33,077 nucleotides of DNA from Bacteroidota bacterium. GTDB taxonomy: Bacteria > Bacteroidota > Bacteroidia > Bacteroidales > Prolixibacteraceae. The DNA lies in NCBI GenBank assembly GCA_023412195.1, contig JAEYNZ010000084.1, positions 1 to 33,077 on the forward strand, given 5' to 3'. The translations under genes and the position numbers were made by a program. Below the pieces are notes generated by a model, which was not told the origin of the DNA, made no database searches, and saw only the letters and a program-made list of their open reading frames with translations. Each line of letters starts with the position of its first letter. The first letter of the stretch is position 1. Positions 16,375 to 25,100 of this stretch are shown piece after piece.

Positions 16375-17118
16375 ATGCGAAAGGGCTCAAATATTTTCAT
16401 CGTTTTAAATGATGTAGATTCAACCAACAACTATGCCAATCATTTAATCCATGCAGGGCAGGCCGTTCATGGTACTGCCGTTTTGGCGCACTATCAGCAT
16501 CAGGGAAGGGGACAACAGGGAAATCAATGGGAAAGTGCTGCCGGATTGAACATGCTTGCCAGCATTGTTTTCAAACCTTCTTTTATTCCTCCGGAAAGGC
16601 AGTTTTACCTTTCAAAAATCACCAGCCTTGCACTGACAGAGTGGCTTTCCACCTGTGTTGATCTGGTGAAGGTAAAATGGCCGAATGACATGTATGTGGG
16701 CGACAAAAAAATTGCGGGAATGCTTATAGAAACCTCAGTTATGGGCAATATTCTCGACTCGGCGGTGGCAGGAATCGGGCTTAACCTGAATCAGGTTACT
16801 TTTTCTCCCTCTTTGCCCAACCCTGTTTCTCTGAAACAACTTACAGGAACAGACTATGATGTTGAGGATGTGGCAGAACGATTATGGGCCACGATCATGG
16901 ACTGGTATGCAAAGCTGGAGCAGGGGATGACAACATTAATTGATGAAGCTTATGTTAATAATCTGTACAGGATGAACGTTTGGGCTGAATATATAAAGGA
17001 CACTAAAGTATTTGAAGCCCGCATTGCAGGTGTTGATGCATGGGGCCAGCTTATCCTTGAAACACGATCGGGCAAAAAAATTGTATGTGCTTTTAAGGAA
17101 ATAACCTTTGTGATCTGA
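16375..17118 (+). CDS. birA: Biotin-[acetyl-CoA-carboxylase] ligase, monofunctional
   Basis: Activates biotin with ATP and attaches it to the lysine of biotin carboxyl carrier proteins. The biotinyl-AMP-binding motif reads GRGQQGNQW (44-52), followed by KWPNDMYV (101-108) and KKIAGMLIE (111-119), all family hallmarks. The C-terminal domain (about 200-247) has the usual small fold. At 247 residues it lacks the DNA-binding helix-turn-helix of E. coli BirA, so it should not be a repressor. The ATG at 16375 gives DVDSTN near residue 13, as expected. The TTG-started longer frame from 16324 overlaps the likely promoter and is not used. Confidence 0.94.
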   Translation: MRKGSNIFIVLNDVDSTNNYANHLIHAGQAVHGTAVLAHYQHQGRGQQGNQWESAAGLNMLASIVFKPSFIPPERQFYLSKITSLALTEWLSTCVDLVKVKWPNDMYVGDKKIAGMLIETSVMGNILDSAVAGIGLNLNQVTFSPSLPNPVSLKQLTGTDYDVEDVAERLWATIMDWYAKLEQGMTTLIDEAYVNNLYRMNVWAEYIKDTKVFEARIAGVDAWGQLILETRSGKKIVCAFKEITFVI

Positions 17119-17139
17119 CAGAAGAACCTTTAACCCCGA

Positions 17140-17583
17140 CTACTTATAAGGCAGACTGGCTAAAGTTTGTGCCAGCTGGTTAACTCCTTCATTCAGCTTG
17201 TCGCCAACCATCATCTTAATCATCATACTCATTTCTGCATCCAGTGTCAGCCTCATTTTTGTCTGGGTTTCATCAACAGGAAGGAGCTGTATCCAGAATG
17301 TAAAGCCTACAGGAAGGCTTCCTTCACTTTCAGCCTTGATGGTTTTAAAGGGTTCCCTGTCTACAATGCGGATCCTGGCAGTACCCATCCCTGAAACACT
17401 AAACTGGCAGGAGTCGCGGTCTGCTTCAAAATTGGTAATGCTTACCTGCGGAAACCTGGAGGCAACATTATCCAAAATACCTGTACTCAGGTATTTTCCA
17501 AGATTTTCAAAGTTTGAAAGGTAATCAAACACCACCTGCTGGTTGTGATGGATTGTTTTTGTATCGCTAACGTATTTGCTCAT
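17140..17583 (-). CDS. SRPBCC (START-like) family protein
   Basis: A 147-residue protein with the helix-grip fold of the SRPBCC superfamily, which binds hydrophobic ligands. It begins with VFDYLSNFENLGKYL, typical of the polyketide-cyclase/START-like branch, followed by alternating strands and a long C-terminal helix (MSMMIKMMVGDKLNEGVNQLAQTLASL). No catalytic residues can be named. The ATG at 17583 was chosen because it lies 14 bases after the pyrE stop; the longer frame from 17631 would run back into pyrE. It is probably co-transcribed with pyrE. Function unknown. Confidence 0.82.
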   Translation of the reverse strand: MSKYVSDTKTIHHNQQVVFDYLSNFENLGKYLSTGILDNVASRFPQVSITNFEADRDSCQFSVSGMGTARIRIVDREPFKTIKAESEGSLPVGFTFWIQLLPVDETQTKMRLTLDAEMSMMIKMMVGDKLNEGVNQLAQTLASLPYK

Positions 17584-17597
17584 TTCTTTATGCGTAA

Positions 17598-18230
17598 TTA
17601 TTTTCCCCAGTTTGCCGGATCTTCTCTCCATTGCATTAGGGTCTGTACCTGGTCTTGTGTTATCTCACCTGTTTCAAGGGCCATTTCAATCAGCACCTGG
17701 TACTGGCTTAATGATGTCAGTTCAATGCCTGCCTCCCCAAATCTTTTACGTGCAACAGGAAAGTTGTAGGTGAAAATGGAAAGCATCCCGATCACTTCAC
17801 CTCCGAAATTGATGATTGCCTCTGCAGCTTTCAGGCTGCTTTCTCCTGTTGAAACCAGATCTTCTATGATAACCGTCTTCTGGCCGGGCTTCAGGTCTCC
17901 TTCAATCATATTCTCCAGTCCGTGGCCCTTTGGTGCTGAACGGACATAAATAAACGGTAGTCCAAGTTTTTCAGCTACCAGAACACCATGTGCAATCGCA
18001 CCTGTAGCCACCCCTGCAATCACTTCAGTGTGAGGATATTTTTCACTGATTATTTGCACAAACCTGTCGCAGATAAGCCTTCGGGTTTCCGGAAATGACA
18101 ATGTTTTTCTGTTGTCGCAGTATATGGGTGACTTCCAGCCCGATGCCCAGGTGAATGGATTTGCCGGCTGGACCTTAATTGTATTTATTTCAAGTAATTT
18201 TCTTGCGATTTCTTTCTGTATTTGTTCCAT
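17598..18230 (-). CDS. pyrE: Orotate phosphoribosyltransferase
   Basis: Joins orotate to PRPP to give orotidine 5'-monophosphate in pyrimidine synthesis. The PRPP-binding loop is VIIEDLVSTGESS (about 119-131). The flexible catalytic loop appears as RSAPKGHGLENMIEG (about 96-110), with its conserved Lys and His. FTWASGWKSPIYCDNR near residues 26-41 is the typical N-terminal block of this family. 210 residues is the normal length. The start lies 31 bases from the divergent Nudix gene, so the two promoters must be very compact or overlapping. The SRPBCC gene follows closely. Confidence 0.96.
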   Translation of the reverse strand: MEQIQKEIARKLLEINTIKVQPANPFTWASGWKSPIYCDNRKTLSFPETRRLICDRFVQIISEKYPHTEVIAGVATGAIAHGVLVAEKLGLPFIYVRSAPKGHGLENMIEGDLKPGQKTVIIEDLVSTGESSLKAAEAIINFGGEVIGMLSIFTYNFPVARKRFGEAGIELTSLSQYQVLIEMALETGEITQDQVQTLMQWREDPANWGK

Positions 18231-18261
18231 CTTTGTATCTGTTTTATCAAAGTATCAGCAA

Positions 18262-18879
18262 ATGTATAAAGTTTTTCTCAATGACCGGCTGATAAAAATT
18301 GGGGTGCCGGGGAATATAACCATAAGTAAACCGTCTGTTCAGTTTGATGGTTCACTTACCTCCGATAAGGTGAAAGATTGGTTTAGCTTATTTTCTAAGG
18401 GTGATTCAAAGGAGGTTTTTCTCGCTCATCCCAATCATGAACTGCTGTTTAAGCAGTTCCGGCTTGCCTTTCATGAAGTTCCGGCTGCGGGCGGAGTATT
18501 GATTTCCGAAAACAGGCTGCTGTTTATTTTTAGAAATGGCAAATGGGACCTTCCAAAAGGAAAATTAGATCAGAATGAAACACCTGAAGACGGAGCCTTG
18601 CGTGAGGTGGAAGAGGAAACAGGAGTGAAGGCAGAGAAAATAATCAGGCAATTGCCATCCACTTATCACATTTACCGGTCGCCTTACCAGGCAGAAATGC
18701 CATGGATTTTCAAGCAAACCTTCTGGTTTGAAATGGCATGTAACGGAATGCCTTCAGGAGAGCCACAATATGATGAAGGTATTACCATGCTGAAATGGGT
18801 CGAAATAAATAAACTTGATGAAGTTTTATCCAATACGCATGATAATCTAAAACAGATTATTGACTTTTACCGCGACTGA
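18262..18879 (+). CDS. Nudix hydrolase
   Basis: A hydrolase of nucleoside diphosphates linked to another group. The Nudix box spans residues 100-122, starting GKLDQNE and containing the metal-binding REVEEETG (114-121), so catalysis should be intact. Ahead of it is an N-terminal region of about 75 residues without a known domain, then AAGGVLI and the strand WDLPKG. Total 205 residues. The ATG at 18262 was chosen because the longer frame from 18112 runs back through pyrE on the other strand. The 3' end overlaps the convergent thioredoxin-fold gene by 13 bases. The substrate cannot be predicted. Confidence 0.9.
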   Translation: MYKVFLNDRLIKIGVPGNITISKPSVQFDGSLTSDKVKDWFSLFSKGDSKEVFLAHPNHELLFKQFRLAFHEVPAAGGVLISENRLLFIFRNGKWDLPKGKLDQNETPEDGALREVEEETGVKAEKIIRQLPSTYHIYRSPYQAEMPWIFKQTFWFEMACNGMPSGEPQYDEGITMLKWVEINKLDEVLSNTHDNLKQIIDFYRD

Positions 18880-20273
18880 TTACCCTGCCGGCGAAACAGT
18901 TCGTTCCGGAGGTAGGGCCCAAACTGAAGTTCAAACCCATCGAGCGGTGCCTTTGTTTCCTGGAAGACCACTTCATGCTTTTCGTTGAGAAGAAAAGCAG
19001 CCGGATACGATTTTACCCTGTATTTTTCTGCGTATTCACCATTTTTGTCAACAAGGTGAAATCCGGGTATCTTCTCATCTTCAAGGAACTTTTTCATGGC
19101 AGTGGGCTCTGCATTTCTCATGATTATGAAGATTTCGAGGTGTTTGTCAAACTGTTCTGCAATTTTAGTGAGGTACTTCAGCTGCTCCTTTACCACAACC
19201 ATTTCCGTGTCGGCAAACAGGATATATTTGAACTTGCCTGAGGTTTCATTGGTGCAGGTTTTTTTTCCGGAAATGTTTTCAAGGCATATTACAGGTGCTT
19301 TGGTACCCTGCTGAAGATGTTCAAGTTTAGATGCAACACCAGTTGCCGTCTTACGGATGTATTGATCAGGGTGTTGTGCAAAATGCCTGCCTTTTACAAT
19401 CTTCAAAATGGACGCCCGGGTAAAGTCACCCGAATAAAAGGCATCGTGCAGTATTTTCAGCAAGACAATATCAGCTGCAGTGCCTGCTAACTCATATTTG
19501 CTTTTCAGAAGGTTTTGTATATAGGAAATATTGTTCTCTGCAACCGCTTTACGGATTTCATCCCCGTTCACCGATTTGGCTTCAAAACTTAACCGGCCCG
19601 AATAAGCCTTTTCAAGCAGTTCTATAAATGCCGGATGAGTATGGTAAGCAGCTGTTGAAGCCTGAAGTGCAGGCGAAACTTTGGCTGGAGAAAGCCTGAA
19701 AGCATCTGTTTCAATAGCTTTTAACTTTAGCTTGATGTGATGCTGCAGTACCGGGGAAGTTTCCTTCCCGAATTTCTGCTCTGCTGCATACTGAATGGAA
19801 TCAAAAGCCTGCCTCGACTGTTTGAAGTACAACTGGTTAAAATATTTATCCGTCAGCTGGTTCATCATGGCGTCGAAAGCAGCAACCTTGTCGTTAAGCT
19901 GGTCGTTTTTTCCTGTGGCAAACCAGAAACCCACTGGCTGAAAATAAGGATTCTTTTCTTCAGCAAAGCTTTTATTGCGCACGGGAGGAAGCTGCAGCTG
20001 CACTGTCTTTCCCGGTTCCAGAAACAACATGCCCCTGTAGATACCAAAATCAGAAAAGACAAACAGGGTTTCTTCCACCTTTACATCGGCCGAATACGCT
20101 CCGGTGGCATCAACTGCCAGCGTGAAAGCATGTTCTTTTTCAAGAGAAACAGGGTTATTATATCTGAAAAATACCAGTTCCATCCCTGCATAATCTTTAT
20201 GCCGGCCTTCAATTTTTGTGGCCATTCCCTGCAGGAAAAACAGTGAAAACAACAAAGAAATAATCAGCTTCAT
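18867..20273 (-). CDS. Exported thioredoxin-fold protein without CxxC (TlpA-like)
   Basis: A 468-residue exported protein. Residues 1-16 form a signal peptide; about 20-95 resemble the beta-rich N-terminal domain of Bacteroidota TlpA-like proteins; the middle is helical; about 325-460 has a thioredoxin-like pattern with a cis-proline segment VKSYPAAFLL (Pro424). Where the redox CxxC should stand, after the strand KYILFADT, the sequence is EMVV, so it cannot work as a normal disulfide enzyme. Two other Cys (330, 340) sit just before this strand. The ATG at 20273 is preferred; a TTG three codons earlier overlaps the coaD stop as TTGA. Role unknown, perhaps binding or scaffolding at the envelope. 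Confidence 0.78.
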   Translation of the reverse strand: MKLIISLLFSLFFLQGMATKIEGRHKDYAGMELVFFRYNNPVSLEKEHAFTLAVDATGAYSADVKVEETLFVFSDFGIYRGMLFLEPGKTVQLQLPPVRNKSFAEEKNPYFQPVGFWFATGKNDQLNDKVAAFDAMMNQLTDKYFNQLYFKQSRQAFDSIQYAAEQKFGKETSPVLQHHIKLKLKAIETDAFRLSPAKVSPALQASTAAYHTHPAFIELLEKAYSGRLSFEAKSVNGDEIRKAVAENNISYIQNLLKSKYELAGTAADIVLLKILHDAFYSGDFTRASILKIVKGRHFAQHPDQYIRKTATGVASKLEHLQQGTKAPVICLENISGKKTCTNETSGKFKYILFADTEMVVVKEQLKYLTKIAEQFDKHLEIFIIMRNAEPTAMKKFLEDEKIPGFHLVDKNGEYAEKYRVKSYPAAFLLNEKHEVVFQETKAPLDGFELQFGPYLRNELFRRQGNQSR

Positions 20274-20278
20274 GCTAA

Positions 20279-20761
20279 TCAAACGTCATTTTTCGGTAAA
20301 AATTCTTTTGGATCGAGGCCTTTGGGTAAAAACTGGCTGGCGTCGCCTCCATGAAAAACGATGTCGCGGATGATGGTAGAATTAATGGGAGTGTGTTCCG
20401 GTAAGGTAAGCAGAAATACAGTTTCAATATCGGGATGCATTTTTTTGTTCATCTGGGCAATGGCCCGCTCGTACTCAAAGTCGGCAGAGGTGCGTAATCC
20501 CCGAAGAATATACTTTGCACCTACTTCCTTGCAAAAATCTACTGTAAGCCCCTGATGCACCCTTACCTCTACTTTCTCCTCGTTCTGAAATACCTGGTTG
20601 ATCCATTTTTCTCTTTTTTCCAGAGGAAAAAAAGACTTTTTGTTGGCATTATAGCCAATCATCACAATGATTTTATCGAACATGGTTAAAGCTCTTTTAA
20701 TAATAGATTCGTGTCCGATTGTAAAGGGATCAAAAGAACCGGGGAATATGGCTATTCTCAT
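20279..20761 (-). CDS. coaD: Phosphopantetheine adenylyltransferase
   Basis: Transfers AMP from ATP to 4'-phosphopantetheine, the next-to-last step of coenzyme A synthesis. The nucleotidyltransferase motif is GSFDPFTIGH (8-17). RGLRTSADFEYE (about 88-99) and NSTIIRDI (about 127-134, usually ISSTLVRE) complete the active site. 160 residues is the normal length. An exact -7 element lies 46 bases upstream. The thioredoxin-fold gene follows directly after the stop and is probably read from the same message. Confidence 0.96.
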   Translation of the reverse strand: MRIAIFPGSFDPFTIGHESIIKRALTMFDKIIVMIGYNANKKSFFPLEKREKWINQVFQNEEKVEVRVHQGLTVDFCKEVGAKYILRGLRTSADFEYERAIAQMNKKMHPDIETVFLLTLPEHTPINSTIIRDIVFHGGDASQFLPKGLDPKEFLPKNDV

Positions 20762-20807
20762 GTTATTTTATTTGAGTAAAATGAATCGTTTAAACTACAT
20801 TCATCAA

Positions 20808-20815
20808 CAAATGTA
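20808..20815 (-). promoter_or_regulatory. Bacteroidota -7 promoter element for coaD
   Basis: On the minus strand 20815-20808 reads TACATTTG, an exact TAnnTTTG, 46 bases before the coaD ATG. No clear -33 element was seen. Confidence 0.55.
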
Positions 20816-21001
20816 ATGAATTTTAAGTGAAGAGTTGATCGTCTAATATTTTGTTGGCAGTTTCAGCTAAAGGTACTCAGGAGGATAAATACATGTTAAT
20901 GTTTTGTGGAAGGGAGGTTTCCTGCAGAGTTCTTTTCTGAATTCTACAGAATTCGCTTAATTTGTTCTGATTATTTACGAGACAGAACTTTCTTGAACGG
21001 G

Positions 21002-22615
21002 ATGTTAAAAAACGGATTGCTTTTTTCTCTGTTTCTGCTGTTGATTGCTGCCTGGATTGCAGGTCTTTTCATTGATCTTACAGGTGACGCAGGTTTATAT
21101 GCTGCAATCTCCCGACAAATGGTTGAATCGGGCGACTGGCTGAACCTTAAAATCAACGGAGAACCATACGACCAGAAGCCGCACCTGTTGTTTTGGCTGG
21201 CAGGTGCAGGTATTTCCATTTTCGGTAATACAAATTTTGCTTTTAAATTGTTCCCCATTCTTTTTGCCCTCAGTGGTATTTATTTTACATACAGACTGGC
21301 GAAACTGATGTTCTCTGAAACAGCCGGACGTTGGGCTGCATTGTTTACTGCCACTTCACAGATGTTCTTCCTGTATTTTTTTGATATCCATACCGATACC
21401 GTATTACAGGCTGCCATTATGCTGTCATTATGGCAACTGGCGGTATACCTGAAAAATGATAATCTGATTCATTTCATTGCAGGCTTTATCGGTGTGGGTC
21501 TCGCCATGTTTGCCAAGGGACCTGTTGGTGCAGTGCTGCCCTTCTTTTTTGTGCTTTTCTACCTGCTTCAAAAGAAGGAGTTCAATCAGTTGTACCATCC
21601 GAAATGGGCAGCAGGTATAATGATATCACTCCTGATTATTTTCCCTACGTTATATCATTTATGGGAAAGCTTTGGTGCAAAAGGGCTTCGCTTCTATTTC
21701 ATCGATAACAACATTGGTCGTGTATCAGGGAAAGTGGCAGGTACCAGCACTGATCCGTTTTACTACCTCTATAACCTGTTGTGGGCGCTGCTGCCATGGA
21801 CCATTCCTGTGCTTGCCGGTCTGGCAATGGAACTCAGATCATGGTTTAGCAAAGGCAAAGTTCATGCATGGAGTGCCTCACTTCTGGGCAGTGTGCTGGC
21901 ATTGCTAATAGTATTCAGCATTGCACGCGGGAAAGCCCCAAATTACATGATGCCCCTGATTGCACCTATGGCAGTGGTTGCTGCAGGTAATCTTTTGCAG
22001 CATATGAATCACTCTGGAAAAAGATTTAAGGTTGTTATGGTCTCTCATGTTTTGCTGATGCTGCTGTTGCTGTTGCTTTTTGGTGGTACAGCCCTTCTGG
22101 TCAATCACAACTGGCTGTTCTTTGTTTTGCTGCTGGTTGTTTCATCCTTTCTTGTGGTTATGTACTTCAACGTTGAATTCTCAGGGATGAAGCGATTGCT
22201 TTTTATAACGGTCACAATAGCAGTGGACATGAATCTTTTTCTCAATTTAAAAGTAGTGCCGGTTTTGTTCAGTTACCAGGGAGCAAGGCAGGCATTGGAA
22301 ATCTATGAGCGGGAGAGAGGCGAACTTGGCCTGCTGAAAAACCTGCAACTTGAGGAGTATGAGCTTTTCTTTATGGCTCAGTCACCGGTGGAAGAATTTA
22401 ACGGATGGGAAGATTTTTATGTGCATCTCGACAATGAAGAACCATGGGTATATACAAACCTTGCAGGACTCAACGTTGTTAGGGAGTTGAAGAATGAACC
22501 GGATACAGTTTATGCCATTCCGCAACGGGGAATGAATGAACTGAGCCTTCAGTTTATTCTTCATCATACAAGGGAGGCTTCTTTAAAGGAAAATTACCTG
22601 ATAAAAGTTCGCTGA
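21002..22615 (+). CDS. ArnT/PMT-like GT-C glycosyltransferase
   Basis: A large membrane glycosyltransferase of the GT39/GT83 type, which takes a sugar from a polyprenyl phosphate and adds it to a lipid, glycan or protein on the outer face of the inner membrane. The first outer loop has the acidic motif DLTGDAGLYAAIS (Asp25, Asp29) expected of the catalytic base. QKPHLLFWL (about 57-65) corresponds to the KPPL..W motif of ArnT-like enzymes, and AKGPVGAVLPFF (about 165-176) is another family block. About 11-12 membrane segments are followed by a soluble C-terminal part. The ATG at 21002 puts the first membrane helix at the N-terminus; the GTG at 20906 adds 32 residues of no known kind. It opens the glycan locus. 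Confidence 0.86.
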   Translation: MLKNGLLFSLFLLLIAAWIAGLFIDLTGDAGLYAAISRQMVESGDWLNLKINGEPYDQKPHLLFWLAGAGISIFGNTNFAFKLFPILFALSGIYFTYRLAKLMFSETAGRWAALFTATSQMFFLYFFDIHTDTVLQAAIMLSLWQLAVYLKNDNLIHFIAGFIGVGLAMFAKGPVGAVLPFFFVLFYLLQKKEFNQLYHPKWAAGIMISLLIIFPTLYHLWESFGAKGLRFYFIDNNIGRVSGKVAGTSTDPFYYLYNLLWALLPWTIPVLAGLAMELRSWFSKGKVHAWSASLLGSVLALLIVFSIARGKAPNYMMPLIAPMAVVAAGNLLQHMNHSGKRFKVVMVSHVLLMLLLLLLFGGTALLVNHNWLFFVLLLVVSSFLVVMYFNVEFSGMKRLLFITVTIAVDMNLFLNLKVVPVLFSYQGARQALEIYERERGELGLLKNLQLEEYELFFMAQSPVEEFNGWEDFYVHLDNEEPWVYTNLAGLNVVRELKNEPDTVYAIPQRGMNELSLQFILHHTREASLKENYLIKVR

Positions 22616-22722
22616 ACCTTATGATCAGGAATTTTTCCATATTTTTCAGAAGAATATTCAGATGATTCAATAATTTCGCTCTTGCATTAGAATAATTAGA
22701 ACTGAATACATAAACGACTGAG

Positions 22723-23454
22723 ATGAATGAGACGCAATCGAAACTTTTATCGGTAATCATACCGGTCTACAATGAAGAAAGGACTATTGAACGGATATTG
22801 GACCGCATCCTTGCAGTTAACATGGAATACGGATACAAACTGGAGATTATCCTTGTCAATGATTTTTCCGGCGACAGGTCGGCAGATGTTATAAGTGCAT
22901 ACATCCGTAACCATCCTGAAGCTGACATGAAACTTTATGAACAGCCCATAAATATGGGCAAGGGGGCTGCCCTTCACAGGGGAATAAGGGAAGCCACCGG
23001 CGATTGCATCATTATTCAGGATGCCGACCTGGAATACGATCCCAGGGAATATAATCACCTTTTGAAGCCCATTGCCGAAGGGAATGCCGATGTAGTCTAC
23101 GGCTCCCGTTTCATGGGCGGGCACCCTCACCGTATCCTGTTCTACTGGCACTCCATAGGCAACAAACTCCTTACAGCAGTGTCAAATATGTTTACCAACC
23201 TGAACCTCACCGACATGGAAACCTGTTATAAGCTGTTCAAAGCTCCTGTCATTAAAAGTATCTATTTAAAAGAGAACAGGTTTGGATTTGAACCTGAAGT
23301 CACCGCCAAAATAGCACGGATACCCGGAATCAGAATCTATGAAGTAGGTATTTCCTATTACGGGCGCACCTATGAAGAAGGAAAAAAAATTGGCTGGCGT
23401 GACGGCTTCAGGGCTTTATATTGCATTTTGAAATATAATCTGTTGTCACGTTAA
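22723..23454 (+). CDS. GT2 glycosyltransferase, polyprenyl-phosphate sugar synthase-like
   Basis: Resembles dolichyl-phosphate mannose synthase and its bacterial relatives, which load a sugar from a nucleotide donor onto a polyprenyl phosphate. Visible motifs: SVIIPVYNEERTI (about 10-22), LVNDFSGDRS (about 43-52), GKGAALHRGI (about 84-93), the metal-binding DADLEYDP (about 103-110), and GSRFMGG (about 127-133). It lacks long membrane segments, fitting a soluble or membrane-associated enzyme of 243 residues. It follows the ArnT-like gene by 107 bases and precedes a second GT-C gene by 14, so it is the likely donor maker for both. The sugar is not known. Confidence 0.88.
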   Translation: MNETQSKLLSVIIPVYNEERTIERILDRILAVNMEYGYKLEIILVNDFSGDRSADVISAYIRNHPEADMKLYEQPINMGKGAALHRGIREATGDCIIIQDADLEYDPREYNHLLKPIAEGNADVVYGSRFMGGHPHRILFYWHSIGNKLLTAVSNMFTNLNLTDMETCYKLFKAPVIKSIYLKENRFGFEPEVTAKIARIPGIRIYEVGISYYGRTYEEGKKIGWRDGFRALYCILKYNLLSR

Positions 23455-23468
23455 AGCATAACACCTGC

Positions 23469-24953
23469 ATGCAACAAGCAAAGGAGAAAAAGTGGGTGCT
23501 AATGGGATTAATAATCCTGGGACTTATTTTTTCATTTGTTGCTGCTGTTACAGATATTCCTGAAGGAGGGGCAGATAATTATGGCCATTTCAACATATCC
23601 CGCTGGGCATTCCGGTACCCTCACCTGTTTCTTGATCACTGGGGAAAACCGCTTTTTACAATTTTAACAGCACCTTTTGCCCAGATGGGAATGATGGGCG
23701 TAAGGCTGTTCAATGTTGCCGCAGGTTTGCTTACTGCCTGGTTCTGCTACCTGCTGGCAGTTGAATTGAAGCTTAAATATGCATGGTTTGCTGCCGTTGT
23801 TGCAATTTTTACTCCCATTTATTTTGTAATGATGTTCTCGGGAATGACAGAAGTTCTGTTTAGCCTGGTCCTTGTTGTTTCTGTTTATTTGTTTTTCCGG
23901 AGGCATTATATGGTCTCTGCAGTTGTGGTCTCATTTATATTTTTAGTCCGGACTGAAGGTTTCATTTTCCTTGTTCTTTTCTTAGCTGCTTTTCTGATGA
24001 AAAAGCAATATAAAGCCATTCCCTTTTTATTGACTGGTTTTTTAGTATTCAGTGCAGCAGGAGGGATGATCTTTGGAGATTTACTTTGGCTGGTCAATCA
24101 GGTTCCTTACCGGGTAACAGCTGATTCCTTCTATGGAAGTGGCCCATGGTATGAATTCTTTGTAAAAATGCCTCTTTACTTTGGTTTGCTGGTTCCTGTT
24201 TTTTTATTGGCCGGAACAATTGTACTGGTTGTACGGGTTATCAGGTGGAAGAAAGGAAAGGAGTTGCAGGCAATGTCTGACCTGCTGCTGCTTGCAGGCA
24301 CTTTCTGGGCTTATTTTCTGGCTCATTCATATTTGTGGTGGCAGGGAATTTCTTCTGCCGGACTGGTGAGGGTCATGGCTGGTGTCTCACCAATGATTGC
24401 TGTTTTGGCTGTGGTTGCCATTGATGCTATTAAGATCAGGAGTTCAAGAAGTAAAGTTCTGGCCGGTTCCCTGGTGGCAGCTTCGCTGTTTATGGTGGTG
24501 ACAGCAGCAGGGTATTACCAGCGGCTGCTTCAAAAGGATCCAACACAGGCTGCCCTCAGAAATGCTGCAATGGTGGTAAAGAAGGCGGATAACAGAAGTC
24601 ACAGGCTGGTTGTGCATAATCCTCAGTTCGTGTACCTGGCGGACAAGGATCCATGGGATTACCAGCAGGTCCAGTATGGATTTCCTGACAATGAGGCTCC
24701 GGAGCATGGACTTCCCGACAGTACAATCTTTATCTGGGATGCCCATTTCTCCGCTTATGAAGGTGAAGTGCCACTGGACAAGATACTTAACAATCCCCAT
24801 TTTGAAGTCATTGGATATTTTGAAACCGATAGACCTTTCCGGGCGCTGGGTGGTCTCGACTACCATATTGTTATTTTTCGAAAGATCGGTGACATAAACA
24901 GGGATAATCATGCTATCCTAAGAAAGTTGAAAGAAGGATTATCAGCACAATAA
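23469..24953 (+). CDS. Putative GT-C membrane glycosyltransferase
   Basis: A 494-residue polytopic protein with the general plan of GT39-type enzymes. After the first helix comes an acidic outer loop (EGGADNYGHFNISRW, about 32-46) and HWGKPLFTIL (about 58-67), similar to the catalytic Asp and KP motif of the ArnT group. About ten further membrane segments follow, then a soluble domain of about 110 residues. Sequence likeness to characterised families is weak, so the class is inferred from layout. It starts 14 bases after the GT2 gene, which strongly suggests the two are used together. Confidence 0.75.
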   Translation: MQQAKEKKWVLMGLIILGLIFSFVAAVTDIPEGGADNYGHFNISRWAFRYPHLFLDHWGKPLFTILTAPFAQMGMMGVRLFNVAAGLLTAWFCYLLAVELKLKYAWFAAVVAIFTPIYFVMMFSGMTEVLFSLVLVVSVYLFFRRHYMVSAVVVSFIFLVRTEGFIFLVLFLAAFLMKKQYKAIPFLLTGFLVFSAAGGMIFGDLLWLVNQVPYRVTADSFYGSGPWYEFFVKMPLYFGLLVPVFLLAGTIVLVVRVIRWKKGKELQAMSDLLLLAGTFWAYFLAHSYLWWQGISSAGLVRVMAGVSPMIAVLAVVAIDAIKIRSSRSKVLAGSLVAASLFMVVTAAGYYQRLLQKDPTQAALRNAAMVVKKADNRSHRLVVHNPQFVYLADKDPWDYQQVQYGFPDNEAPEHGLPDSTIFIWDAHFSAYEGEVPLDKILNNPHFEVIGYFETDRPFRALGGLDYHIVIFRKIGDINRDNHAILRKLKEGLSAQ

Positions 24954-25100
24954 AAACCACACAGAGGGATCTGTTCCGGATATGTATGGATCAGGTCTTT
25001 GATGATTTTATATTACTTTTAGCACATCATTGGAACAAAATGCGAAAATAACCGTTCGGTAAGAGCAGAATTATAATAAACAAGTTTGAAATTATTCACT

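Noticed and set aside
19737..20246. 169-codon plus-strand ORF opposite the thioredoxin-fold gene
   Set aside because: Antisense shadow; the opposite frame has a signal peptide and a recognisable fold.
20906..21001. GTG-started N-terminal extension of the ArnT-like protein
   Set aside because: Adds 32 residues ahead of the first membrane helix with no family counterpart; the ATG at 21002 fits better.
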